Position numbers and translations under genes: made by a program. The notes beneath the pieces are model-generated. The model saw only the letters and a program-made list of their open reading frames with translations, ran no database searches and was not told the DNA's origin. Below are positions 25,107-37,797 of a DNA stretch of 64,000 bases, piece after piece. The stretch covers positions 5,394,001-5,458,000 of the forward strand of contig NW_027480440.1 of NCBI RefSeq assembly GCF_051401765.1, written 5' to 3'. This DNA comes from Calliopsis andreniformis. Lineage: Eukaryota > Arthropoda > Insecta > Hymenoptera > Andrenidae. Position 1 is the first letter of the stretch; every line of letters begins with the position of its first letter.

Positions 25107-26904
25107 CTCAATCCTCAATCATCAATCCTCAATCCTCAGTCCTCAAACCTCAATCCTGAATCCTCAATCCTCAATCCTCAATCCTGAAATCCTCAACCCT
25201 CAATATTCAACACATAACCCTCAACCACCAATCCTCAATACTCAACCATCAAAGCTCAGTTCTCAATACTCAATAGAATATCCTGAATTCTCAGTTTTCA
25301 ATACCCAATCCTCAATCTTCAATATTCAAGTCTCCATCCACAAACATCTATTCTCATTACTCAACCCTCAACACTCAGTCCTCAATCTTCAATCCTCAAT
25401 CCTCAATCCTCAATCTTCAATCCTCAATACTCAATCTTCAATCCTGAATTGTCAGTTCTCAATCCTCAATCCTCAATCCTCAGTCATCAATACACAATCT
25501 TCGATACTCAATCCTCAATCCTCAATCCTCAATCCTCAATCCTCAATCCTCATTCCTCAAACCGCAATCCTCAACCCTCAGTCCTCGTCATCAATCCTCA
25601 ACCCTCAATCCTCAATCCTCAATCTTCAATCATCAATACTCAATCTTCAATCCTCAATCCTCAATCCTCAATCCTCAATCCTCACTCCTCAATCCACAAT
25701 ATTCAACACACAACCCTCTACCATCAATTCTCAATACTCAACCATCAATCCTCAATTCTCAATACTCAATACTCAATAGAATATGCTGAATTCTCAGTTT
25801 TCAATACTCAATCCTGAATCTTCAATCTTCAAGTCTCCATCCACAAACATCTATTCTCATCACTCAACCCACAACACTCAGTCCTCAATCCTCAATCCTC
25901 AATACTCAATCTTCAATCCTCAATACTCAATCTTCAATCCTCAATCCTCAATCCTCAATCTTCAATCCTCAATCCTCAGTCATCAATCCTCAATCTTCAA
26001 TACTCAATCCTCAATCTTCAATCTTCAAGTCTCCATCCACAAACATCTATTCTCATCACTCAACCCTCAACCCTCAGTCCTCATCCTCCATCCTCAATCC
26101 TCAATCCTCAATCCTCAATCTTCAATCCTCAATCCTCAACCCTCAATCCTCAGTCTTCAAACCTCAATTCCGAATCCTCAATCCTGAATCCTCAATCTCC
26201 ATCCCTCAGTCCGCAACAATCTATTGTCAATCCTCAATCCACAATTGAATATCCTCAATTCACAGTTTTCAACACTCAATCCCCAATCTTCAATTTTCAA
26301 ATCTCAATCCACAAACATCAATGCTCATCACTCAACCCTCAACACTCAGTCCTCAATCTTCAATCCTCAATCCTCAATCCTCAGTCCTCAATCCTCAATC
26401 CTCAATATTCAAACCTCAATTCTCAACCGTCAGTCCTCGTCCTCAATCCTCAACCCTCGATCCTCAGTCCTCAAACCTCATTGCCGAATCCTCAATCCTG
26501 AATCCTCAATCTTCATCCCTCAGTCCGCAACAATCAATCGTCAATCCTCAATCCTCAATAGAATATCCTCAATTCACGGTTTTCAATACTCAATCCCCAA
26601 CCTTCAATCTTCAAATCTTAATCCACAAACATCAATTCTCCTCACTTAACCCTCAACACTCAGTCCTCAACCTTCAACCCTCAATCCTCAACCCTCAATC
26701 GTCAATCCTCAATCCCCAATCCTCTATCGTCAATGCTCAATCCTCAATTCTCAATCCTCAACCCTCAATCCTGAATCTTCAATCCTCAATACTCAATCTT
26801 CAATCTTCAATCCTCAATACTCAATCCTCAATCCTCAATCGTCAATCCTCAAACCCCAATCCTCTATCATCAATACTCAATGCTCAATCCTCAATCCTCA
26901 ATCC
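22655..26904 (+). repeat. 4,250-bp tandem unit, copy 1
   Basis: This unit is followed directly by a second copy at 26905-31154. I found only two differences between them: T at 26619 against C at 30869, and T at 26749 against C at 30999. The junction is marked by TCAATCCT, which is shared at both edges, so the exact breakpoint can slide by eight bases. The length is 607 heptads plus one base; the extra base is the net effect of the 6-mers and 8-mers inside. This is the most recent large event I can see in the window, if the assembly is right. Confidence 0.9.
25107..26904 (+). repeat. Block F, copy 1
   Basis: This is the right part of the 4,250-bp unit, with cores at 25275 (M1), 25778 (M1), 26246 and 26560 (M2). 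Near 26,000 an M1 tail (AAGTCTCCATCCACAAACATC) occurs without its AGAATAT start, so that core has lost its left half. The M2 at 26246 is preceded by CCACAATTGAATAT, a variant seen only here and at 30496. Block F is not present in the right half of the window except as the left flank of A2. Confidence 0.8.
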
Positions 26905-29900
26905 TCAATCCTTAATTCTCAATCTTCAATCCTCAATCCCCAGTCCTCAATCTTCAATCCTCAATGCTCAATCGTCAATCCTCAATCCTCAGTCCACAAT
27001 CCTCAATCCTCAAACCTCAATCCTCAACCGTCAGTCCTCGTCATCAATCCACAACCCTCAATCCTCAATCCTCAACCTTCAATCATCAATACTCAATCTT
27101 CAATCCTCAATCTTCAATCCTCCATCCTCAATCCTCAATCCTCAAGAGTCAATCCTCCATCCTGAATACTCAAACCTCAATTCTCAGTCCTCAAACCTCA
27201 ATCCCGAATCCTCAACTTTGAATCCTCAATCTTCAGCCCTCGGCCCTCAACAATCAATTGTCAATCCTCAATCCTCAATAGAATACCCTCAATTCACAGC
27301 ATTCAATACTCAATCTCCATTCCTCAAACTTCAAACCTCAACCCACAAACATCAACTCTCATCATTCAACCCTCAACACTCAGTCCTCAATCTTCAATAC
27401 CCAATCCTCAATCCTCAATCTTCAATCCTCAATACACAATCTTCAATCCTCAATCCTCAATTCTCAGTCCTCAATACTCAATCCTCAATCGTCAATCCTC
27501 AATCCCCAATCCTCAATCTTCAATCCTCAATCGTCAATCCTCAATCCTCAATCCTCAGTCCTCAAACCTCAATCCTGAATCCTCAATACTGAATCCTCAT
27601 TCTTCAGCCCTCAGTCCTCAACAATCAGTTGTCAATCCTCAATCCTCAATAGAATATCATCAATTCACAGTTTTCAGCACTCAATACTCAATCTGCAATC
27701 TTCAAATCTCTATCCACAAACATCAATTCTCATCCCTCAACCCTCAACACTCAGGCCCCAATCCTCAATCTTCAATCCTCAATCCTCAATCCTCAATCCT
27801 CAATCCTCAACCTTCAATCCTCAATACTCAGTATTGAATCCTCTATCCTCAATCCTCAATCCTCAATCGTCAATACCCATTCTTCAATCCTCAATACCCA
27901 ATCCTCAATCTTCAACCCTCAATCCTCAATCCGCAATCCTCAATCTTCAATCCTCAATACTCAATCTTCAATCCTTAATCCTCAATCTTCAATCCGCAAC
28001 CCTCAATTCTCAATCTTCGATCCTCGATACTGAATCTTCAATCCTCAATCCTCAATCCTCAATCTTCAATCCTCAACCCTTAATCCTCAATCTTCAACCC
28101 TCAGTCCCCAATCCTCAATCTACAATGCTCAATCCTCAATCCTCATACTCAATACTCAATCCTCAATCTTCAATCCTCAATCCTTAATCCTCAATCTTCA
28201 ATCCTCAGTCCCCAATCCTCAATCTTCAATCCTCAATCCTCAATCCTCATACTCAATCCTCAATCTTCAATCATCAATCCTCAATACTCAATCTTCAATC
28301 CTCAATCCCGAATCCTCAATTTTCAATCCTCAATCCTCAACCCTCAGTCCTCATCCTCAATTCTCAATTCACAAACCTCAATTCTCAACCCCCAATCTTC
28401 AATCCTCAATAATCAATCTCCAATCCTAGATCCCCAATGCCCAATCCTCAATCCTTAATCCTCAATCTTCAATCCTCAATCCCCGGTCCTCAATCTTAAA
28501 TCCTCAATGCTCAATCCTCAATCCTCAATCCACAGTCCTCAATCCTCAATCCTCAATCCGCAGTCCTCAATCTTCAATCCTCAATACTCAATCTTCAATC
28601 CTAAATCCTCAATCCTGAAATCCTCAATCCTCAATATTCAACACACAACCCTCAACCTTCAATCCTCAATACACAAGCCTCAATCCTCAATTCTCAATAC
28701 TCAATCATCAGTATTCAATCCTCAACACTCAATCTTCATTCCTCAATCCTCAATCTTCAATCCACAATACTCAATCTTCAATCCTCAACCCTCAATCCTC
28801 AATCCTCAATCCTCAATCCTCAATCTTCAATCCTCAATCCTCGATCCTCAATTCTCAATCCTCAATCCTCAATCCTCAACCCTCAATCCTCAGACCTCAA
28901 ACATCAATACTCAACCCTCAATACTCAATATTCAATCCTCAATCCTCAATGCTCAATCCTCAATCCTCAATACTCAAACGTCAGTCTTCAATCCTCAACA
29001 CTCAATCTTCAATCCTCAATCCCCAATCCTCAATCCCCAATCCTCATTCTCCAATCTTCAATACCCAATCCTCAGTCTTGAATCCTCAATCCTCAATCCT
29101 CAATTCTCAATTCTCAATCCTCAGTCCTCAGTCCTCAGACATCAATCCTGAACCCTCAGACCTCATCCTCAATCCTCAATCCACAATCCTCAATCCTCAA
29201 TCCTCAATCTTCAATCTTCAATCCTCAATACTCAATCATCAATCCTCAATCCTCAGTCCTCAAACCTCAATCCTCAATCCTCAATCCTCAATCATCAATC
29301 TTCAATCCTCAATACACAATCCTCAACCTTCAATCCGCAATCCTCAATCCTCAATCCTCAATCCTCAATCATCAATCCTCAATCCTCAGTCCTCAAACCT
29401 CAATCCTGAATCCTCAATCCTCAATCCTCAATCCTGAAATCCTCAACCCTCAATATTCAACACATAACCCTCAACCACCAATCCTCAATACTCAACCATC
29501 AAAGCTCAGTTCTCAATACTCAATAGAATATCCTGAATTCTCAGTTTTCAATACCCAATCCTCAATCTTCAATATTCAAGTCTCCATCCACAAACATCTA
29601 TTCTCATTACTCAACCCTCAACACTCAGTCCTCAATCTTCAATCCTCAATCCTCAATCCTCAATCTTCAATCCTCAATACTCAATCTTCAATCCTGAATT
29701 GTCAGTTCTCAATCCTCAATCCTCAATCCTCAGTCATCAATACACAATCTTCGATACTCAATCCTCAATCCTCAATCCTCAATCCTCAATCCTCAATCCT
29801 CATTCCTCAAACCGCAATCCTCAACCCTCAGTCCTCGTCATCAATCCTCAACCCTCAATCCTCAATCCTCAATCTTCAATCATCAATACTCAATCTTCAA

Positions 29901-31154
29901 TCCTCAATCCTCAATCCTCAATCCTCAATCCTCACTCCTCAATCCACAATATTCAACACACAACCCTCTACCATCAATTCTCAATACTCAACCATCAATC
30001 CTCAATTCTCAATACTCAATACTCAATAGAATATGCTGAATTCTCAGTTTTCAATACTCAATCCTGAATCTTCAATCTTCAAGTCTCCATCCACAAACAT
30101 CTATTCTCATCACTCAACCCACAACACTCAGTCCTCAATCCTCAATCCTCAATACTCAATCTTCAATCCTCAATACTCAATCTTCAATCCTCAATCCTCA
30201 ATCCTCAATCTTCAATCCTCAATCCTCAGTCATCAATCCTCAATCTTCAATACTCAATCCTCAATCTTCAATCTTCAAGTCTCCATCCACAAACATCTAT
30301 TCTCATCACTCAACCCTCAACCCTCAGTCCTCATCCTCCATCCTCAATCCTCAATCCTCAATCCTCAATCTTCAATCCTCAATCCTCAACCCTCAATCCT
30401 CAGTCTTCAAACCTCAATTCCGAATCCTCAATCCTGAATCCTCAATCTCCATCCCTCAGTCCGCAACAATCTATTGTCAATCCTCAATCCACAATTGAAT
30501 ATCCTCAATTCACAGTTTTCAACACTCAATCCCCAATCTTCAATTTTCAAATCTCAATCCACAAACATCAATGCTCATCACTCAACCCTCAACACTCAGT
30601 CCTCAATCTTCAATCCTCAATCCTCAATCCTCAGTCCTCAATCCTCAATCCTCAATATTCAAACCTCAATTCTCAACCGTCAGTCCTCGTCCTCAATCCT
30701 CAACCCTCGATCCTCAGTCCTCAAACCTCATTGCCGAATCCTCAATCCTGAATCCTCAATCTTCATCCCTCAGTCCGCAACAATCAATCGTCAATCCTCA
30801 ATCCTCAATAGAATATCCTCAATTCACGGTTTTCAATACTCAATCCCCAACCTTCAATCTTCAAATCTCAATCCACAAACATCAATTCTCCTCACTTAAC
30901 CCTCAACACTCAGTCCTCAACCTTCAACCCTCAATCCTCAACCCTCAATCGTCAATCCTCAATCCCCAATCCTCTATCGTCAATGCTCAATCCTCAATCC
31001 TCAATCCTCAACCCTCAATCCTGAATCTTCAATCCTCAATACTCAATCTTCAATCTTCAATCCTCAATACTCAATCCTCAATCCTCAATCGTCAATCCTC
31101 AAACCCCAATCCTCTATCATCAATACTCAATGCTCAATCCTCAATCCTCAATCC
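26905..31154 (+). repeat. 4,250-bp tandem unit, copy 2 (E3 plus F2)
   Basis: This is a second, almost identical copy of 22655-26904, with cores at 27280, 27651, 29525, 30028, 30496 and 30810. It contains a left-truncated block E (26905-29356) and block F (29357-31154). Its right edge is followed by a short link (CAGTACTCAATCTTCTATCTGC) and then by block A2. The link has its nearest relative near 7,235, where TCAGTAATCAATCTTCTGTCTGC precedes another M1 module. Confidence 0.9.
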
Positions 31155-31195
31155 TCAATCCTCAATCTTCAATCCTCAGTACTCAATCTTCTATC

Positions 31196-34100
31196 TGCAA
31201 TCCTCAATCCTCAATCCTCAATCCTCAATCCGCAATCGGCAATCTTCAATCCTCCATACTCAACCTTCAATCCTCAATCCTCAATCCTAAAATTCTCAGT
31301 CCTCAATATTCGACACACAACCCTCAACCACCAATCCTCAATACTCAACCATCAATGCTCAATTCTCAATACTCAATACAATATCCTGAATTCTCAGTTT
31401 TCAATACCCAATCCTCAATCTTCAATATCCAAGTCTCCATCCACAAACATCTATTCTCATCACTCAACCCTCAACACTCAGTCCTCAATCTTCAATCCTC
31501 AATCCTCAATCCTCAAAGTTCAATCCTCAATACTCAATCTTCAACCCTCAATCCACAATCCTCAATACTCAATCCCGAATCCTCAACCCTGAATCCTCAA
31601 TCTTCCGCCCTCAGTCCTCAACAATCAATTGTCAATCCTCAATCCTCAATAGAATATCCTCAATTCACAGTTTTCAATACTCAATCACCATTCTTCAATC
31701 TTCAAATCTCAATCCACAAACATCAATTCTCTACACTCAACCCTCAACACTCAGTCCTCAATCTTCAATCCTCAATCCTCTATCCTCAACCTTCAATCCT
31801 CAATACACAATCTTCAATCCTCAATCCTCAATTCTCAGTCCTCAATACTCAATCCTCAACCGTGAATCCTCAATCCCCAATCCTCAATCTTCAATCCTCA
31901 ATCCTCAATCCTCAATCCTCAATCCTCAATCCTCAGCCCTCAACCTTCAATCCTCAATACTCAATCTTCAATCCTCAATCCTCAATCCTCAATCCTCAAT
32001 CCTCAATCCTCAGTGCTCAATACTCAACGCACAACCCTCAACCGTCAATCCTCAATACTCAACCATCAATACTCAATTCTCAATACTCAATAGAATATCC
32101 TGAATTCTCATGTTTCAGTACTCAATCCACAATATTCAATAGTCAAATCTCAATCCTCAAACATCAATTCTCAACACTCGATCCTCAACATTCAGTCCTC
32201 TCTCTTCAGTCTTCCATCATCAATCCTCTATCCTCAAGCGTCAATCCTCAAACCTCAATCCTCAACCCTCAATCCTCAGTCCTCAAACCTCAATTCCGAA
32301 TCCTCAATCCTGAATCCTCAATCTTCATCCCTCAGTCCGCAACAATCAATTGTCAATCCTCTATCCTCAATAGATTATGTTCAATTCACAGTTTTCTATA
32401 CTCAATCCCCAACCTTCAAGCTTCAAATCTCAATCCACAAACATCAATTCTCATCACTCAACCCTCAACACTCAGTCTTCAACCTTCAACCCTCAATCCT
32501 CAACCCTCAATCGTCAATCCTCAATCCCCAATCCTCTATCGTCAATCGTCAACCCTCAATCCTCAATCCTCAATCCTCAATCCTCAATCTTCAATCCTCA
32601 ATACTCTATCTTCAATCTTCAATCCTCAGCCCTCAACCCTCAATCCTCAATGCGCAATCCTCAATCTTCAATCCTCAATACTCAATCTTCAATCCTCAAT
32701 CCTCAATCCTGAAATCCTCAACCCTCAATATTCAACACACAACCCTCAACCTTCAATCCTCAATACTCAACCGTCAATCCTCAATTCTCAATACTCAATA
32801 GAATATCCTGAATTCTCAGTTGTCAATACCCAATCCTCAATCTTCAATATTCAAGTCTCCATCCACAAATATCTATTCTCATTACTCAACCCTCAACCCT
32901 CAGTCCTCATCGTCCATCCTCAATCCTCAATCCCCAATCCTCAATCTTCAATCCTCAATAATCAATCTCCAATCCTAGATCCTCAATCCCCAATCATCAA
33001 TCCTTAATCCTCAATCTTCAATCCTCAATCCCCAGTCCTCAATCCCCAATCCTCATTCTTCAATCCTCAATACTCAATCTTCAATCCTCAATCCTCAATC
33101 CTGAAATCCTCAATCCTCAATATTCAACACACAACCCTCAAACTTCAATCCTCAATACTCAACCATCAATCCTCATTCTCAATACTCAATCGTCAGCCTT
33201 CAATCCTCAACACTCAATCTTCAATCCTCAATCCTCAATCTTCAATTCTCAATCTTCGATCCTCAATACTGAATCTTCAATCCTCAATCCTCAACCCTCA
33301 ATCCTAATCCTCAATCCTTAATCCTCAATCTTCAATCCTCAATACTCAATCTTCAATCCTCAATCCTGAATCCTCAATCCTCAATCCTCAATCCCCAATC
33401 AACAATCCTCAATCTTCAATACTCAAACCTCAATACTCAATCTGCAATCCTCAATACTCAATCCTCAATCCTCAATCGTTAATCCTCAAACCCCAATCCT
33501 CTATCGTCAATACTCAATCCTCAACACTCAATCCTCAATCCTCAATCCTCAATCCGCAATCCTCAATCTTCAATTCTCAATACTCAATCTTCAATCCTCA
33601 ATCCTCAATCATGAAATCCTCAATCCTCAATATTCAACACACAACCCCCAAACTTCAATCCTCAATACTCAACCATCAATCCTCATTCTCAATACTCAAT
33701 CGTCAGCCTTCAATCCTCAACACTCAATCTTCAATCCTCAATCCTCAGTCCTCAAACCTCAATCCTCAATCCTCAATCCTCAATCATCAATCTTCAATCC
33801 TCAGTACTCAATCTTCAATCTTCAATCTTCAATCCTCAATCCTCAATCCTCAATCCGCAATCCTCAATCTTCAATTCTCAATACTCAATCTTCAATCCTC
33901 AATCCTCAATCCTGAAATCCTCAATCCTCAATGTTCAACACACAACCCTCAAACTTCAATCCTCAATACTCAACCATCAATCCTCATTCTCAATACTCAA
34001 TCGTCAGCCTTCAATCCTCAACACTCAATCTTCAATCCTCAATCCTCAATCTTCAATTCTCAATCTTCGATCCTCAATACTGAATCTTCAATCCTCAATC

Positions 34101-34381
34101 CTCAACCCTCAATCCTAATCCTCAATCCTTAATCCTCAATCTTCAATCCTCAATACTCAATCTTCAATCCTCAATCCTGAATCCTCAATCCTCAATCCTC
34201 AATCCCCAATCAACAATCCTCAATCTTCAATACTCAAACCTCAATACTCAATCTGCAATCCTCAATACTCAATCCTCAATCCTCAATCGTTAATCCTCAA
34301 ACCCCAATCCTCTATCGTCAATACTCAATCCTCAACACTCAATCCTCAATCCTCAATCCTCAATCCGCAATCCTCAATCTT
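31196..34381 (+). repeat. Block A, copy 2
   Basis: It matches 1-3186 base for base at offset 31,195, apart from substitutions at 31525, 31860, 32252, 33828 and 33933. Cores lie at 31378, 31651, 32092, 32372 and 32800. The longest stop-free forward stretch of the window (31130-33007, 625 codons) falls here. The corresponding stretch of copy 1 is equally open, which reflects shared ancestry. At 34382 the copies part: copy 2 repeats its own right-hand module, copy 1 enters block B. Confidence 0.92.
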
Positions 34382-36595
34382 CAATTCTCAATACTCAATC
34401 TTCAATCCTCAATCCTCAATCATGAAATCCTCAATCCTCAATATTCAACACACAACCCCCAAACTTCAATCCTCAATACTCAACCATCAATCCTCATTCT
34501 CAATACTCAATCGTCAGCCTTCAATCCTCAACACTCAATCTTCAATCCTCAATCCTCAGTCCTCAAACCTCAATCCTCAATCCTCAATCCTCAATCATCA
34601 ATCTTCAATCCTCAGTACTCAATCTTCAATCTTCAATCCTCAATCCTCAATCCTCAATCCTCAATCCGCAATCCTCAATCTTCAATTCTCAATACTCAAT
34701 CTTCAATCCTCAATCCTCAATCCTGAAATCCTCAATCCTCAATATTCAACACACAACCCTCAAACTTCAATCCTCAATACTCAACCATCAATCCTCATTC
34801 TCAATACTCAATCGTCAGCCTTCAATCCTCAACACTCAATCTTCAATCCTCAATCCTCAATCTTCAATTCTCAATCTTCGATCCTCAATACTGAATCTTC
34901 AATCCTCAATCCTCAACCTTCAATCTTCAATCCTGAATCCTCATTCTTCAGCACTCAGTCCTCAACAATCAGTTGTCAAACCTCAATCCTCAATAGAATA
35001 TCATCAATTCACAGTTTTCAATAGTCAATACTTAATCTGCAATCTTCAAATCTCTATCCACAAACATCAATTCTCATCACTCAACCCTCAACACCCAGTC
35101 CTCAATCCTCAATCCTCAATCATCAATCCTCAATCCCCAATCCTCAATCTTCAGTCCTCAATCCTCGATCCTCAATTCTCAATCCTCAATCCTCAATCTT
35201 CAGAAATCAAACATCAATACTCAACCCTCAGTCCTCGTCCTCAATCCACAACCCTCAATCCTCAATCCTCAATCTTCAATCCTGAATCCTCAATCCTCAA
35301 TCCTCAATCCCCAATCAACAATCCTCAATCTTCAATACTCAAACCTCAATACTCAATCTGCAATCCTCAATACTCAATCCTCAATCCTCAATCGTTAATC
35401 CTCAAACCCCAATCCTCTATCGTCAATACTCAATCCTCAACACTCAATCCTCAATCCTCAATCCTCAATCCGCAATCCTCAATCTTCAATTCTCAATGCT
35501 CAATCTTCAATCCTCAATCCTCAATCATGAAATCCTCAATCCTCAATATTCAACACACAACCCCCAAACTTCAATCCTCAATACTCAACCATCAATCCTC
35601 ATTCTCAATACTCAACCGTCAGCCTTCAATCCTCAACACTCAATCTTCAATCCTCAATCCTCAGTCCTCAAACCTCAATCCTCAATCCTCAATCCTCAAT
35701 CATCAATCTTCAATCCTCAGTACTCAATCTTCAATCTTCAATCCTCAATCCTCAATCCGCAATCCTCAATCTTCAATTCTCAATACTCAATCTTCAATCC
35801 TCAATCCTCAATCCTGAAATCCTCAATCCTCAATATTCAACACACAACCCTCAAACTTCAATCCTCAATACTCAACCATCAATCCTCATTCTCAATACTC
35901 AATCGTCAGCCTTCAATCCTCAACACTCAATCTTCAATCCTCAATCCTCAATCTTCAATTCTCAATCTTCGATCCTCAATACTGAATCTTCAATCCTCAA
36001 TCCTCAACCCTCAATCCTAATCCTCAATCCTTAATCCTCAATCTTCAATCCTCAATACTCAATCTTCAATCCTCAATCCTGAATCCTCAATCCTCAATCC
36101 TCAATCCCCAATCAACAATCCTCAATCTTCAATACTCAAACCTCAATACTCAATCTGCAATCCTCAATACTCAATCCTCAATCCTCAATCGTTAATCCTC
36201 AAACCCCAATCCTCTATCATCAATACTCAATCCTCAACACTCAATCCTCAATCCTCAATCCTCAATCCGCAATCCTCAATCTTCAATTCTCAATACTCAA
36301 TCTTCAATCCTCAATCCTCAATCATGAAATCCTCAATCCTCAATATTCAACACACAACCCCCAAACTTCAATCCTCAATACTCAACCATCAATCCTCATT
36401 CTCAATACTCAATCGTCAGCCTTCAATCCTCAACACTCAATCTTCAATCCTCAATCCTCAATCTTCAATTCTCAATCTTCGATCCTCAATACTGAATCTT
36501 CAATCCTCAATCCTCAATCCCCTATCCTCAAGCCTCTATCCTTAATCCTCAATCTTCAATCCTCAGTCCCCAATCCTCAATCTTCAATCCTCAAC
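33570..36595 (+). repeat. Local tandem amplification of the ATGAAATCC module (four units)
   Basis: The landmark ATGAAATCC, from a CTGAAATCC to ATGAAATCC change, occurs at 33611, 34422, 35527 and 36324, spacings 811, 1,105 and 797 bases. Each unit has an ATG half with ACCCCCAAACTTC and most have a CTG half with ACCCTCAAACTTC. Block A1 has a single ATG unit at 2416. The second unit is interrupted by an M2-bearing insert (34915-35285), which explains the 1,105 spacing. Related single units lie at 6698, 9331, 42626 and 45518. This amplification accounts for most of the extra length between A2 and B2. Confidence 0.85.
34915..35285 (+). repeat. M2-bearing insert interrupting the amplified module, copy 1
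   Basis: After CCTCAACC the sequence switches to TTCAATCTTCAATCCTGAATCC and a block-E-like M2 core at 34995, then returns to the module at about 35,286. The private variants TTCAGCACTCAGTCC and TTCAGAAATCAAACATC are also found at 37431-37797, offset 2,516. They are absent from other block E copies, which have TTCAGCCCTC and TTCAGACCTC. The two inserts are therefore each other's closest relatives. Confidence 0.8.
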
Positions 36596-37430
36596 CCTCA
36601 ATCCTAATCCTCAATCCTTAATCCTCAATCTTCAATCCTCAATACTCAATCTTCAACCCTCAATCCTGAATCCTCAATCCTCAATCCTCAATCCCCAATC
36701 AACAATCCTCAATCTTCAATACTCAAACCTCAATACTCAATCTGCAATCCTCAATACTCAATCCTCAATCCTCAATCGTCAATCCTCAAACCCCAATCCT
36801 CTATCATCAATACTCAATCCTCAACACTCAATCCTCAATCCTCAATCCTCAATCTTCAATCCTCACTAATCAATCTTCTGTCTGCAATCCTCAATCCTCA
36901 ATCCTCAATCCTCAATCCACAATCCGCAATCTTCAATCCGCCATACTCAATCTTCAATCCTCAATCCTCAATCCTAAAATCCTCAATCCTCAATATTCAA
37001 CACACAACCCTCAACCACCAATCCTCAATACTCAACCATCAATGCTCAATTCTCAATACTCAATAGAATATCCTGAATTCTCAGTTTTCAATACCCAATC
37101 CTCAATCCTCAATATTCAAGTCTCCATCCACAAACATCTATTCTCATCACTCAACCCTCAACCCTCAGTCCTCATGCTCCATCCTCAATCCTCAATCCTC
37201 AATCCTCTATCTTCAATCCTCAATAATCAACCTAAAATCCTAGATCCTCAATCCCCAATCATCAATCCTTAATCCTCAATCTTCAATCCTCAATCCCCAG
37301 TCCTCAATCTTCAATCCTCAATGCTCAATCGTCAATCCTCAATCCTCAGTCCACAATCCTCAATCCTCAAACCTCAATCCTCAACCGTCAGTCCTCGTCA
37401 TCAATCCACAACCCTCAATCCTCAATCCTC
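36596..37430 (+). repeat. B-type M1 segment outside block B
   Basis: It matches about 6,970-7,700 of block B1 at offset 29,626, carrying the ATGCTCAATTCTC segment with M1 core 37065 and the AACCTAAAATCC tail. Its last 100 bases, with AACCGTCAGTCCTCGTCATC, match 10,340-10,440 better. The segment is thus a mosaic of two B-type relatives. A private change, TCCGCCATACTC near 36,935, separates it from both. Confidence 0.72.
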
Positions 37431-37797
37431 AACCTTCAATCTTCAATCCTGAATCCTCATTCTTCAGCACTCAGTCCTCAACAATCAGTTGTCAAACCTC
37501 AATCCTCAATAGAATATCATCAATTCACAGTTTTCAATAGTCAACACTTAATCTGCAATTTTCAAATCTCTATCCACAAACATCAAGCCTCATCACTCAA
37601 CCCTCAACTCCCAGTCCTCAATCCTCAATCCTCAATCATCAATCCTCAATCCCCAATCCTCAATCTTCAGTCCTCAATCCTCGATCCTCAATTCTCAATC
37701 CTCAATCCTCAATCTTCAGAAATCAAACATCAATACTCAACCCTCAGTCCTCGTCCTCAATCCACAACCCTCAATCTTCAATCCTCAATACTCAGTC
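37431..37797 (+). repeat. M2-bearing insert, copy 2
   Basis: It carries the same private variants as 34915-35285 (TTCAGCACTCAG and TTCAGAAATC) with M2 core 37511. It has its own further changes: GTCAACACTTAATC, CAATTTTCAAATC, CATCAAGCCTCATC and CAACTCCCAGTCC. It is the more diverged of the two copies. Its left junction, AACCTTCAATC, is the same as in copy 1, so the junction itself was probably copied. Confidence 0.78.

Noticed and set aside
22655..31154. Certain assembly artefact
   Set aside because: Near-identity of adjacent 4,250-base units raises the suspicion, but the two substitutions and different right flanks are compatible with a true recent duplication. Without reads it stays open, so it is reported with that caveat.
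31130..33007. 625-codon forward open frame, longest in the window
   Set aside because: It is a degenerate SILNPQS repeat, open in more than one frame, with no ribosome-binding or promoter context and no non-repeat domain. The openness follows from a stop-free seven-base unit.
34915..35285. Insert as a mobile element
   Set aside because: It consists of block-E-like heptamer variants and is present twice with the same left joint, which fits copying by recombination; there are no element ends.
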